Below, piece by piece: positions 17,876 through 27,162 of a stretch of 51,590 bases of DNA. Both the position numbers and the translations under genes were made by a program. The DNA is from an uncultured Bacteroidota bacterium. GTDB taxonomy: Bacteria > Bacteroidota > Bacteroidia > Chitinophagales > Saprospiraceae. The notes beneath the pieces were generated by a model, which saw only the letters and a list, made by a program, of their open reading frames with translations, searched no databases and was not told the origin of the DNA. The DNA is taken from positions 1-51,590 of the forward strand of contig CALMBD010000168.1 in NCBI GenBank assembly GCA_937861115.1. The letters are read 5' to 3'. Within the stretch, counting starts at the first letter, position 1, and each line of letters begins with the position of its first letter.

Positions 17876-20824
17876 CTACTTCACTACAATCTTCCCGCTT
17901 CCCAGCAACCGGTTTTCCGACCGCACGGTGAAGAAATATATTCCCGGCTCCAGGTTGTTCCGCTGAAGGGTTGCCACATTCCGGTCAAAAGGCTGACTGG
18001 CGGCCAAAACCCCGGCAGCGTTGTACAAGAGGAATGCTGCATCGGAAACCTCCTTTCCCGGAATTTCAACCCGCAATTGTTCTGAGAACGGGTTGGGGTA
18101 GGCAGATATCCGGAGCATTTTTTCGGGCGATACGGTATGGACGCTCACCACTTCGAAGAAAGGTTCGTGTACCGTATGGAATACCGTATTGGTCAGCACA
18201 GGCAGGTTGAAGTCGAAGTAAATATCTGCCCTGTTCTCTATGACTGCGCCGATGGCATTGTCGGCGCGCTGGGCAATGCGAAAACTCACAAAACCCTGTG
18301 ATCCTGCCTCGTTTGTGGCACTGTCGGGCAGCATGATGTTAGGGAAGTTAAAACGCAGCGCACCGTTTCCCTCCATTTCAAAAGTACAGGGGTGGCTGGT
18401 AGCGCCTAGCCTGATCGAGGCAGGGTCAAGGAGCGGCGACAGGGAGTCGATCAGAACCACCCGGAAAGCCGTGTCGTTGCCGGTATTCTGAAAGCGGATG
18501 AGATACTCCAGTTCGGTATTGGGCAGGATAAAATGCTCGTCGTCGAACCCCGCAGGAAAAGCCTGTTTATCGTTGGGGTCGAGTGAGTTGAGGATGATGG
18601 GGCAAAAAACGGAGATAAAGGGATCACCGTCGTTTTGCGGAAACTGGTTGAAGAAACCGCTTGACGGGAACCCGCCGTTGCTACCCACACAGGCCTCTAC
18701 TGCTGCCAGGGGCAGGCTTCCTCCGGGCGCTCCCGGCTCCTGTTGTGCCATGAGGTGATAGGTGGAGCCGTCGGCGGGGACCGGGATGTCCATGATTTCG
18801 GAACTGTTCAACTGGAATTGGCCCTGCATCAGCAGTACCGCGTCTTCGATGACAATGTAGTCCAGCGCCTGGGGCATCGCCTGTGCACCGGTGTTGATCA
18901 ATTCAAAATGGACACTGTCGCCGGAGCAGGCGCCGGTTGCCTCAATAAAGGCGCCCGACCAGTTGGCCATAGGGGGCAGGCAGAGGCTGTCCGGGTATAT
19001 GTGCACTTCACTGCAGGCAACATGACCCAATACGCCGTCGCAGGCTACAAAGGCATAAAATTTAAAACTGCCGCAGTACCCGACCGGAAGATCACCCAGC
19101 GGAATCGCAATCTGGTTGCCGTTCTGCGATGAGGGAGGAATATCGGCATACAGGAAAGTATACTCCGGATCGAGTGTTATCTCCACATATGCGTCCTGGG
19201 CGGTTAGCGTGCCCGAATTGCAATAGTTGACGGTAAAAGTAGTGGTATCGCAGGGACGGATGACGCCCGACACGTGATCGACACTCAGGAACGGGCAGGA
19301 AATGACGTCGTGAAGAGGAAAGTCGATCTGCACGGTATCGAGGTAACCGACATTTACCGGAACATTGTTGGCGCAGGGATCCCAATAGGCAACGGGCGGA
19401 AATACCGTCACAATGTAGTCGCCCGTATCGCATTCAATGCGATAGTTGCCCAGGCTGTCGCTGTTCCCGTAGAATATCTTGCTGCTGTCCTGGAATGCCT
19501 GCACAATCCAGTTTTCGAGCGGGATATCGCCCGGCGAGCCTGCACAGTCGATGTCGAGATCGTGGAAAACATTGCCGTCGATACGGCCTGCCTTGATATA
19601 ACCGTTGACATCAGTTTTGATCAGCAGGGCAAGCGGATCCCAGTCAAACTGGATCACAGCGCCCCCGACGGCGTACCCGCCGTCGGGACATGCCGCCAGG
19701 GTATTGACGGACTCGACCTGTTTGGGCTTGCCGATGTTGCGTTCCCAAAGTACTGCACCGGCCCCCGTTGTTTTGATGAGCACGATATCGGTCTCATTTG
19801 CGATGCTGTCCCTTACCAGGCAGGCGATCACCAGGTCTCCGGTTGCATCTTCCACGACACGGCGTCCGTCGCCGCTCCTGTCGGGCATGAGATAATCCTG
19901 CCGCCAGAGGATATTGCCGTCGGGATCGATTTTCATGAGGAACACATCATTTCCGGCGGCGATATTTAGACCGCTGATCACAAAATTGCCGTCTGTCGTG
20001 GCCGTAATATCGGCAGGCCGGTCGGAACCTGTACCGCTCAGGTTGTGCTCCCAAAGCAGGATTCCGGCGTTGTCTACCTTGCTGATCCATACTTCCCGGC
20101 GGGACGTGTCGGTGGCCGGGCTCAGGGTTTTCAGGATGAGGTAGCCGTCGCCGGCTGCCGGTAACACTTTGATGCCCCAGTCTTCTTCCTGTGTGAGGAA
20201 TGTTTTGCTCCATTGCACCTCACCGTCGATATCCGTTTGCACTATAGCGATATCATTGGCAGTGCCGGCTATATTGCCCACGGCGACAAATCCACCGTTA
20301 TTGGCGGGTACGATATGCAGTGCGCGGGCACTTTGGCCGGGCCCGGCAGTGAATATGGGTTTGTGCCAGTCGAGTTCAAATTGAAAAAAATAAGGCAGCG
20401 GCGGCGCGTAGTCCAGGTTGTAGCGGGATAGAAATATATCGCGCGGACCACCGTCAAAAGGCTCTTTTTCCTCCAGCACCAGGCAAGCGTCATCGCCGGG
20501 CAAGAGCAACAAATCGCGGGAAAAATGATGGTATGCGTGGTTTTCCGGGAAAAATTCCCCGTTGTCGGAAAACTGGTGCTTGCCGTTTGCCGAAAAATTA
20601 ATGCTGTAGGAGGCGTTATCTACCGGCATGTTGCTGATGGATAGTAAATTGCCATTGGGAGACTGGTGGATGTCCGTGACATAATTGCCATCGTCGCTGT
20701 ATGGCCCGCCCGCGAAAAGTGCGAACGTTCTGCGCCAACCCTGGGCGTGCATTTGGCTCGTGACGAGCGCCAGGATGAAGAAGGCGACCAGGCAGGCTTT
20801 CGCGCATATTCTTTCGTATTTCAT
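17876..20824 (-). CDS. Large T9SS type A surface protein with propeller-like repeats
   Basis: A 982-residue secreted protein. Signal peptide about 1-27 (ending TSQMHAQ). Residues about 40-410 contain repeated units of the kind G-x-x-x-W-x-K-x-(F/L), D-G-G-F/Y-V-V-x-G and V-x-K-x-D-x-x-G, which suggest a beta-propeller of roughly seven blades. Residues about 415-490 form an SdrD-B/Cna-B-like module (GRIDGNVFHDLDIDCAG). About 500-620 is a CARDB/DUF11-like beta sandwich, and 740-880 carries SLDPNDKQAFP plus FQNTGNDTA, the DUF7619 type found in many Bacteroidota. The last 80 residues are a sorting domain (ISAYPNPFSEQLRV, NLEPGIYFFTV, KIVVK). Likely an outer-surface adhesin; no catalytic motif seen. 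Confidence 0.85.
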   Translation of the reverse strand: MKYERICAKACLVAFFILALVTSQMHAQGWRRTFALFAGGPYSDDGNYVTDIHQSPNGNLLSISNMPVDNASYSINFSANGKHQFSDNGEFFPENHAYHHFSRDLLLLPGDDACLVLEEKEPFDGGPRDIFLSRYNLDYAPPLPYFFQFELDWHKPIFTAGPGQSARALHIVPANNGGFVAVGNIAGTANDIAIVQTDIDGEVQWSKTFLTQEEDWGIKVLPAAGDGYLILKTLSPATDTSRREVWISKVDNAGILLWEHNLSGTGSDRPADITATTDGNFVISGLNIAAGNDVFLMKIDPDGNILWRQDYLMPDRSGDGRRVVEDATGDLVIACLVRDSIANETDIVLIKTTGAGAVLWERNIGKPKQVESVNTLAACPDGGYAVGGAVIQFDWDPLALLIKTDVNGYIKAGRIDGNVFHDLDIDCAGSPGDIPLENWIVQAFQDSSKIFYGNSDSLGNYRIECDTGDYIVTVFPPVAYWDPCANNVPVNVGYLDTVQIDFPLHDVISCPFLSVDHVSGVIRPCDTTTFTVNYCNSGTLTAQDAYVEITLDPEYTFLYADIPPSSQNGNQIAIPLGDLPVGYCGSFKFYAFVACDGVLGHVACSEVHIYPDSLCLPPMANWSGAFIEATGACSGDSVHFELINTGAQAMPQALDYIVIEDAVLLMQGQFQLNSSEIMDIPVPADGSTYHLMAQQEPGAPGGSLPLAAVEACVGSNGGFPSSGFFNQFPQNDGDPFISVFCPIILNSLDPNDKQAFPAGFDDEHFILPNTELEYLIRFQNTGNDTAFRVVLIDSLSPLLDPASIRLGATSHPCTFEMEGNGALRFNFPNIMLPDSATNEAGSQGFVSFRIAQRADNAIGAVIENRADIYFDFNLPVLTNTVFHTVHEPFFEVVSVHTVSPEKMLRISAYPNPFSEQLRVEIPGKEVSDAAFLLYNAAGVLAASQPFDRNVATLQRNNLEPGIYFFTVRSENRLLGSGKIVVK

Positions 20825-21005
20825 GGAATAGTGATTTTTGATGTGATGAGTGTACAGGTGCGAATCCGTTCCTGTTTTTCACGATACAAAAGTGCTCGAC
20901 GCCTGGCCGGCATTCAAGAACAAAAAAGCCAGTTTGTGGATATTTTATTTCAACTTAATTATCGGAACGATTTGTTTTTAATACAAAAACTAAATTTATA
21001 CTCCG

Positions 21006-21013
21006 TATTTTTG
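21006..21013 (+). promoter_or_regulatory. Candidate -7 box (TATTTTTG) in an AT-rich upstream region
   Basis: A perfect TAnnTTTG 59 bp upstream of the ATG at 21073. It lies in a conspicuously AT-rich stretch (about 20925-21072). A TTTG is present at 20971 but with 31 bp spacing. Confidence 0.4.
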
Positions 21014-21072
21014 AAAAAATAAACAGTATAGAACGCCTGCTTTCTATATAATTGTGGAAATAATTATTCAAA

Positions 21073-22479
21073 ATGAATCATACGGTACTGTATGAATTAC
21101 TGTTGACGCTTAGCAAAGCCGAGCTCCGCAGTTTCGGGAAGTTCGTGCGGTCTCCTTTTTTTACGCACCGGCTGGAAATGGAACGCATGTACGCCTGCCT
21201 CGCCCGATGCCGTTATCGCGACACGGCACTGCCCGATAAACCTGCTTTATTCAAAAAAACATTCCCGGGGCGCACATACGACGATTTGCTGTTGCGCGCG
21301 ACCATGAGCGATTTGAGGGAACTGATGGATGAGTTCCTGATCTGGCAAAAGATGAGGGCCGACGAGGTGCGTTCCAAACTCGCGCTTGCCTCGGAGTTCC
21401 GGGAGCGCAACCTGGCCAAACGCTTCCATCAAACCGCCCGGAAAGTGCAGGCACAACTGGAAAACGACAAGGTCCGGAACGCGGAATACCACCGGAAAGC
21501 GCTCGACTGCCAGGTAGAAATGGCTCAGTTTCAGGTACGCACCACGCGTACCGGCGAGTTGCCGCTCCAGGCAATATCCGATTCGCTCGACACCTTGTAT
21601 CTGGCCGAAAAATTGCGCCACGCCTGCACGCAACGCTCGCACCAGGCCGTTTACAAAACCGCCTACGGTTTCGGGTTGCTGCCCGCCGTACTTGATGAAG
21701 TGGAAGGCGGAGGATACCTTGAAGTGCCGGCAATAGCCTTGTATTACTTCTGCTACAGGTTCCAGACCGAGCAATACAGCCTGCCGTATTTTCAAAAATT
21801 CCGGGCGGAATTACAGCAAAGCGAACAATTGTTTCCGGATGCCGAGTTGAAAAACCTGTACCTGCTGGCCATCAATTTCTGTATCCGAAAACTCAACGAA
21901 GGCAATGAACCGTTTATCCGGGAAGGTTGGGAACTGTACCGCGAGGGGCTCGACAAGGGTTTTTTGCTGGAGCACCGGCGTCTGTCGCCTTTTGCGTTCA
22001 ACAACATTGCCGCGTTTGGCATCAGGCTTGGCAAGTTCGAAGAAGTGGAGACATTCATCCGGCAATACCGGCACTTTCTGGAACCGGCACAGCAGGAGAG
22101 TTTTGTCAGTTTTAACCTTGCGCGACTCGAGTATGCCCGGCACAATTACCACGCCGCCATGCGCCTGCTTCAAACGGCAGATTTCAGGGACCTGGTGAAC
22201 AACCTGATCGTCAAAACCATGCTGCTGAAAATATACTATGCCATTGGCGAATTCGACCTGCTGGAATCCCATCTCGACACCTTCAGGATTTTCATCCGCC
22301 GCAGGGAAGTAAGCGACTATCACCGGCGGAATTACCTGAATATTATAACATTGACCAAAAAGTTGACGGCGCTCACGCCCGGCGACAAGCGTGAAAAGGC
22401 GGCACTTCGGCAGGAGATTATCGCTACCGAAGTGCTGACGGAACGGGAGTGGCTGTTGGCACAGCTGGACGGACGCTAA
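21073..22479 (+). CDS. Uncharacterised helical-repeat protein
   Basis: A 468-residue cytoplasmic protein with no signal peptide or membrane segment. The N-terminus (LSKAELRSFGKFVRSPFFTH) is an arresting motif. The rest is almost entirely alpha-helical with regular aromatic/Leu spacing and TPR-like pairs (FNNIAAFGIRLGKFEEVETF, FNLARLEYARHNYHAAMRLL, LLKIYYAIGEFDLLESHL), consistent with a TPR/solenoid scaffold. No enzymatic motif is seen. It stands alone behind an AT-rich promoter region and converges on lpdA with 14 bp between stops. I cannot assign a role; it may be a lineage-specific regulatory or scaffold protein. Confidence 0.7.
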   Translation: MNHTVLYELLLTLSKAELRSFGKFVRSPFFTHRLEMERMYACLARCRYRDTALPDKPALFKKTFPGRTYDDLLLRATMSDLRELMDEFLIWQKMRADEVRSKLALASEFRERNLAKRFHQTARKVQAQLENDKVRNAEYHRKALDCQVEMAQFQVRTTRTGELPLQAISDSLDTLYLAEKLRHACTQRSHQAVYKTAYGFGLLPAVLDEVEGGGYLEVPAIALYYFCYRFQTEQYSLPYFQKFRAELQQSEQLFPDAELKNLYLLAINFCIRKLNEGNEPFIREGWELYREGLDKGFLLEHRRLSPFAFNNIAAFGIRLGKFEEVETFIRQYRHFLEPAQQESFVSFNLARLEYARHNYHAAMRLLQTADFRDLVNNLIVKTMLLKIYYAIGEFDLLESHLDTFRIFIRRREVSDYHRRNYLNIITLTKKLTALTPGDKREKAALRQEIIATEVLTEREWLLAQLDGR

Positions 22480-22493
22480 TCGCCGCCGCAGGA

Positions 22494-23900
22494 TTACAGG
22501 TGCAACGGACGGTTTGCCGTTGCGGCAAGACTGGCCTCCTTGAATGCCTCCGTGTAGGTGGGGTGGGCATGGCTCATGCGCGCAGCGTCTTCTGCGGAAG
22601 CGCGGAACTCCATGAGCGCCACGGCTTCGGCGATCATATCGGCTGCGCGGGCGCCTACGATGTGTACGCCGAGTATTTCGTCGGTTTCCTTGTGGGCCAG
22701 CACTTTAACCATGCCGTCGAGGTCCATGCTCGCGCGGGCGCGCCCGAGCGCCCGGAAGGGAAACTTGCCCGGCTTGTACGGAATACCCATTTCCTTGAGT
22801 TGTTCTTCGGTATACCCCACGGAGGCTACCTCCGGCCAGGTATAGACAACGCCCGGGATCAGGTTGTAATTGATGTGCGGTTTTTGTCCGGACATCACTT
22901 CGGCGACAAACACACCCTCCTCTTCGGCCTTGTGTGCCAGCATGGCGCCCTGGATCACATCGCCGATGGCATAAATACCCGGTACCGAGGTCTGCAGATG
23001 GCTGTCGACAGGAATACGCCCCTTCTCGTCGGGGGTAATGCCGATGTTTTCGAGGCCCAGTTTGTCGGTATAAGGGCGCCGGCCAATGGCAACGAGGCAA
23101 TAATCGACATCCCACGAGAGGGTTTTGGATTCGTCGTCGCGACTTTTGGCGACTACCTTTACTTTGCTCTTGGTGGGCGTAACCTCGGTGACGGCATGGC
23201 GCAGGTGGAACTTGACGCCGAGGTTTTTCATGCTTTTCATCAATTCCCGGCTGCAATCTGCATCCATATTGGCGATGATACGGTCAAGGTATTCCACCAC
23301 GGTGACTTCCGTGCCGAGCCGGGCATACACGCTGCCCAGTTCAAGCCCGATAACCCCGCCGCCGATAACGATCATGCTACCCGGCACTTTTTCGATGTTG
23401 AGGGCTTCGGTAGAGGTGATGACGCGTTTTTTATCGTAATTAAAATTGGCGGGTACAATGGGTTTGGAGCCTGTGGCGATGATGACCCGTTCGGTCTCGA
23501 TTTCTTCATTCGACCCGCCGGCGCCGGCAACGCTGATCCTGTTTTTGTTTACAAATGACCCGTGGCCGTGGAAAACGTCGATCTTGTTTTTCTTCATCAG
23601 AAATTCCACGCCCTTGTTGTTGTCGAGTACTACCTCGTTTTTCCGGCTGACCATCTGCGGCATGTTGACCTTGAGGTCCTTTATATCGATGCCGTGCGTC
23701 TTGAAGGTTGAGTGGGCGTTGTGGTAATGCTCGCTGGAGTCGAGAAGTGCCTTGGACGGGATACAGCCTACATTGAGGCAGGTGCCTCCAAGCACGGGAT
23801 AGCGTTCGATAATAGCGGTGCGCAGGCCGAGTTGTGCGCAACGAATGGCGGCTACGTATCCTCCGGGGCCGGAGCCGATGACGGTGACGTCGTATTTCAT
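22494..23900 (-). CDS. lpdA: Dihydrolipoyl dehydrogenase (E3)
   Basis: A 468-residue FAD flavoenzyme that reoxidises lipoyl groups of the pyruvate/2-oxoglutarate dehydrogenase complexes and the glycine cleavage system. FAD-binding GSGPGGYVAA at 9-18, redox disulfide C41/C46 in GGTCLNVGCIPSK, NAD-binding GGGVIGLELGSVYARLG near 180, and the catalytic H446/E451 pair in HAHPTYTE. Full length, ATG start. Monocistronic by appearance: a hairpin lies 28 bp upstream and the convergent neighbour is unrelated. Confidence 0.96.
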   Translation of the reverse strand: MKYDVTVIGSGPGGYVAAIRCAQLGLRTAIIERYPVLGGTCLNVGCIPSKALLDSSEHYHNAHSTFKTHGIDIKDLKVNMPQMVSRKNEVVLDNNKGVEFLMKKNKIDVFHGHGSFVNKNRISVAGAGGSNEEIETERVIIATGSKPIVPANFNYDKKRVITSTEALNIEKVPGSMIVIGGGVIGLELGSVYARLGTEVTVVEYLDRIIANMDADCSRELMKSMKNLGVKFHLRHAVTEVTPTKSKVKVVAKSRDDESKTLSWDVDYCLVAIGRRPYTDKLGLENIGITPDEKGRIPVDSHLQTSVPGIYAIGDVIQGAMLAHKAEEEGVFVAEVMSGQKPHINYNLIPGVVYTWPEVASVGYTEEQLKEMGIPYKPGKFPFRALGRARASMDLDGMVKVLAHKETDEILGVHIVGARAADMIAEAVALMEFRASAEDAARMSHAHPTYTEAFKEASLAATANRPLHL

Positions 23901-23928
23901 AGTGTTTTAGCAACAGGCCTTTGCAGGA

Positions 23929-23966
23929 TACGCTCTTTTTTGTGACAGCCACAAAAAAAGAGCGTA
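23929..23966. terminator. A/T-rich hairpin between ricT and lpdA
   Basis: Arms 23929-23944 (TACGCTC, a T run, GTG) and 23950-23966 are complementary with a single-base length difference in the T/A run, loop 5 nt. It lies 130 bp after the ricT stop and 28 bp before the lpdA start (both leftward). No U-tract follows the stem on either strand, so it may be a terminator using its own T-run or a structure in the lpdA leader. Confidence 0.45.
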
Positions 23967-24095
23967 CCGCGCAAAAACCATTTCATGTTTGAAAAAAGAT
24001 ACAAGGGTATACGGAATTGCTTTATCGAGCCCTTCCGCAGGTTTTGCAGTGGCAAATATCAGGACAAAATAAATCGCAAAGGGTTTGCAGAAAAA

Positions 24096-25550
24096 TCATT
24101 TTCGCGGTCCTTTTCCCTTGAATTTCTTTTTGTCGTGGTTGCGGTCCCGGTTGTTGCTCTGATCGCCCGGAGGGGCTTGCCGGTCATCGGGCCTTGGGGC
24201 CGGCGGGCGGTCCGGACGGGTCTGGTCTTTAGGTGGCGGCGGACCCTGCTTATGCTGGGGTGGCCGTTGTTCCGGCCTGCCTGCCTGCCTGCGGTTGCCA
24301 TCGTCGCGGCGGTCTGGTTGTCTGCCGGGTTTATTGCCGGATTGCTTCGAATGCCGGGAATCGTCCTGAGCGGCTTTTTCCACGGCGGCAGCGGCGCTTT
24401 GTGAGCGGTCGCGGTTTTTGTTTTTTCTTTTCTTTTTCTTTTTGCGTTTCTCGATGGGCAGTTCGAGCACATTCTCTACATTTTCAAAATCCGGTTCTTC
24501 CTCCTCGACCTCTTCAGGCGGCGGCGCCATGGCCTGAATATCTTCGAGACTGCCGGGCATTTTCCCCTGTTTGATCATATCGAGCACTTCCCATATCTGG
24601 TCTACGTGCAGGGGAAAAAACTTGCCCCTGTTTTCGGCATAGGTATAGTACATGAGGCGCTTGAACACATCCGTTTTAACCAGAATAGCCAGTCCTGCGG
24701 CGGTTTTGATGCGCTCGGCGCGATCGGGGAAGTCCTCCAGTGCATCGATATAGGTATCGAGTTCGTAGTTGAGGCAGCATTTGAGCCGGCCGCACATGCC
24801 GGAGAGTTTGGTCTGGTTGATCGCCAGGTTCTGGTAGCGCGCGGCGGCGGTGTTGACGCTTTTGAACTCTGCAAGCCAGGTCGAACAACACAATTCGCGG
24901 CCGCAGTTGCCAAGGCCCCCGATGCGGGCCGATTCCTGGCGAGCGCCGATCTGGCGCATTTCGATCTTTACCTTGAATTCGCGGGCATAGCTGCGGATCA
25001 GTTCGCGGAAATCGACACGGCCGTCGGCGGTATAGTAAAACGTGCATTTGCGGCCGTCGCCCTGAAATTCTACGTCTCCGACCTTCATGTTGAGATCGAG
25101 CGTCCGGGCAATGACACGCGCTTTGATCATCACCTCCTTTTCCTGCCGGCGCACCTCATCGAGGCGTTCGATATCGCGCTCGTGGGCTTTGCGCACCACG
25201 GTCGACAGGCGCGCATCGGGGCGTACACGTTTGCGCTTCATTTGCAGGCGCACCAGTTCGCCGGAGAGCGACACCTTGCCGACGTCAAAACCGCCGGAAG
25301 CGGATTCCACGATTACCCAGTCGCCGGTGGTAGCGCGTGTATATTGAGGGTTTTTGAAAAAGTCTTTTCTGGAGCCGTTTTTAAAACTCACCTCCACGAC
25401 GTCGAAGGGGTGTGCATCGCGAATACCGAGTGCGGTTATCCAGTCGTAAGTATTATGCCGGTTGCATCCGCCTGTGGCGCAGCCACCGTTGGAACGGCAG
25501 CCCTTGGCATTGTCTTTTCCGGTAGAACAGGAACATCCTATGCAGCCCAT
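24096..25550 (-). CDS. ricT: PSP1/RicT-family protein
   Basis: A 484-residue cytoplasmic protein of the PSP1 superfamily; RicT in Bacillus belongs to the RicA-RicF-RicT (Y-) complex that carries Fe-S clusters and modulates RNase Y. The N-terminus is Cys-rich (C3, C6, C8, C18, C24, C29), common to Bacteroidota members and a plausible metal or cluster site. The core at about 45-270 has the PSP1 pattern, including NCGRELCCSTWL and GMCGRLKCCLNYE. Residues about 335-484 are a low-complexity tail: acidic (PPPEEVEEEEPDFE), then Lys/Arg-rich and finally Pro/Gln/Arg/Asp-rich, probably disordered. It follows holB by 20 bp, so the pair is likely an operon. Confidence 0.9.
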   Translation of the reverse strand: MGCIGCSCSTGKDNAKGCRSNGGCATGGCNRHNTYDWITALGIRDAHPFDVVEVSFKNGSRKDFFKNPQYTRATTGDWVIVESASGGFDVGKVSLSGELVRLQMKRKRVRPDARLSTVVRKAHERDIERLDEVRRQEKEVMIKARVIARTLDLNMKVGDVEFQGDGRKCTFYYTADGRVDFRELIRSYAREFKVKIEMRQIGARQESARIGGLGNCGRELCCSTWLAEFKSVNTAAARYQNLAINQTKLSGMCGRLKCCLNYELDTYIDALEDFPDRAERIKTAAGLAILVKTDVFKRLMYYTYAENRGKFFPLHVDQIWEVLDMIKQGKMPGSLEDIQAMAPPPEEVEEEEPDFENVENVLELPIEKRKKKKKRKNKNRDRSQSAAAAVEKAAQDDSRHSKQSGNKPGRQPDRRDDGNRRQAGRPEQRPPQHKQGPPPPKDQTRPDRPPAPRPDDRQAPPGDQSNNRDRNHDKKKFKGKGPRK

Positions 25551-25570
25551 ATATGTGTTTTATGATCAGG

Positions 25571-26686
25571 TTAAGGTTTGAATGGTTCGTTTTTCAGGAT
25601 CTGGTTCATCCGGATCGAGGTGTCCAGAAACAGGATTTTCGGATTGGCATTCCTTTCAATGTAATAGACATTGTCGTTGAATAGCCCGGCAAGTTGCGTA
25701 ATTTTTTCAAAATCAAGCACTTTAGCCATGTTTTGTGCTGTGGCGAGCTCTTCGGGACGCAGGCGAACCGCCGTGTTGCCGGTGGCGACGAGCGCCATCA
25801 GTTCGCGGAGAAAGTGCAGGCCATACTGAAGGAACTGCTTCTGGTTTTCCCGGCCCAGTTTGGCGAATGCTTCCGTCCATTGCACCAGTTCGACGCCGTT
25901 TCCGCGCCAGCATCTCCGGAACCAGTCGAGCAGAAAACGGGCATCGTCGTTTTCCGGGTTATCGGCCAGTTGAAGCGCGAGATTGAAGTCGCCGCCCGCC
26001 AGAAAGGCGATCTGCCTGGCGCGGTCCGGATCAAGGCTTCGTTTCCGGTGCAGGCCTTCCACAATTTCATCATCGCCCAGCGATTCTGTTTTAACGATCT
26101 GGCAGCGGCTGAGAATGGTATTGAGGATCATCTCCTGGTTCTCGGCCGCCAGCAGAAAAATCGTCTGTTCAGGCGGCTCTTCGATGAGTTTCAGCAGCCT
26201 GTTGCCCTCCTTGCCGAGGTATTCGGGCAGCCACATGACCAGGATTTTATAGCGCCCTTCAAAGGCTTTGAGGCTCAGTTTTTTGATGATTGCGTTGCAT
26301 TCATCCTTGGTGATGTTGCCCTGCTTGTTTTCGGCGCCCAGTTGCTGAAGCCAGGTATTGATATCGCGATAGGGGTTTTCACCGAGTGAGCTGCGCCAGG
26401 CTTTCAGGTAGTCGGTACTCACTGCATTGGTGCCCACGGTGGGGAAGGAAAAGTGCACGTCGGGATGCGCAAACTGTGCGGCTTTGCGGCAGGCGGGGCA
26501 GTCCCCGCAGGCTTCTTCACCGGCGTTTTCGCACTGCAGCAGTTGCGCGAAAGCCACTGCCAGCGCGAGGTTGCCGCTTCCGGTTGATCCGAGAAAGAGC
26601 AAGGCATGCGGCACGCGCTCGCTTTTCGCGAGGCGCTGCAGGAATGATTTCGTCCTGCCCTGACCGATGATGTCGCTGAATTTCAC
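25571..26686 (-). CDS. holB: DNA polymerase III delta-prime subunit
   Basis: A 371-residue clamp-loader subunit. FSDIIGQG at the start, a Walker A-like GSTGSGN (33-39) whose lysine is replaced by Asn39, and a four-Cys zinc module (QCENAGEEACGDCPACRKA). IIKKLSLKAFEGRYKILVMW and LLKLIEEPPEQTIFLLAAEN are typical of delta-prime/DnaX. LSRCQ is the SRC sensor region. The degenerate P-loop fits delta-prime, which does not need ATP hydrolysis. ricT follows in the same direction 20 bp later. The remaining C-terminal region is helical with no other domain. Confidence 0.92.
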   Translation of the reverse strand: MKFSDIIGQGRTKSFLQRLAKSERVPHALLFLGSTGSGNLALAVAFAQLLQCENAGEEACGDCPACRKAAQFAHPDVHFSFPTVGTNAVSTDYLKAWRSSLGENPYRDINTWLQQLGAENKQGNITKDECNAIIKKLSLKAFEGRYKILVMWLPEYLGKEGNRLLKLIEEPPEQTIFLLAAENQEMILNTILSRCQIVKTESLGDDEIVEGLHRKRSLDPDRARQIAFLAGGDFNLALQLADNPENDDARFLLDWFRRCWRGNGVELVQWTEAFAKLGRENQKQFLQYGLHFLRELMALVATGNTAVRLRPEELATAQNMAKVLDFEKITQLAGLFNDNVYYIERNANPKILFLDTSIRMNQILKNEPFKP

Positions 26687-27162
26687 GGTGCAAAAGTCTT
26701 TAAGTATTACCCGGACCTGTAAGGTTTTGAAAACAGGTCTGAAAAGGATTCGGTAAAGACCTTGCAGAAAAAAGGAACGGCAACGCTTATCGGTTCAACT
26801 CCACGTGTAAACCCGGTATTCTGAATGCTTGTAATATGCTTTTTTTCAGAATGTTATACATGTTTTGCGGATTACGCTCCAAGGTTTGCCGTTTGGAGTG
26901 ATGGAAAATATCCAGGAGTTGTTCCTATTGTAGTGTGCGGACTCCAACAGAGTTCACAACACAAATAAATACCTTTGTTTCTGCGAAGGCTTCTAATTCA
27001 GTTTTGTCGTATTTCCATACCCTGCTCTGCCATCCATCTGCTGAATTATCAGATCCTTGATTCTGTGCCGGCAGCGAAGGTACGGCACTTCCCCGTAAAA
27101 CAAAACGCGCTTTTACCGGTTAAAGCGCTTACTGCATCACACTGCACATACTCTCTGTCGAC
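26687..27162. other. 476-bp gap upstream of the broken queD gene
   Basis: No credible gene. A perfect -7 box (TACCTTTG, 26970-26977, plus) has no coding region directly behind it. Small perfect dyads are scattered through the gap: ATTCTGAA/TTCAGAAT (26818-26825 and 26845-26852), CTCCAA/TTGGAG (26877-26882 and 26893-26898), GTGCCG/CGGCAC (27065-27070 and 27083-27088) and GCGCTTT/AAAGCGC (27107-27113 and 27122-27128). The last two lie in the probable queD leader. I recognise no riboswitch or RNA family. Confidence 0.5.

Noticed and set aside
22449-23558. Long open frame antisense to lpdA
   Set aside because: The lpdA frame has all FAD, NAD and redox motifs; the antisense frame is a by-product of GC-rich codons.
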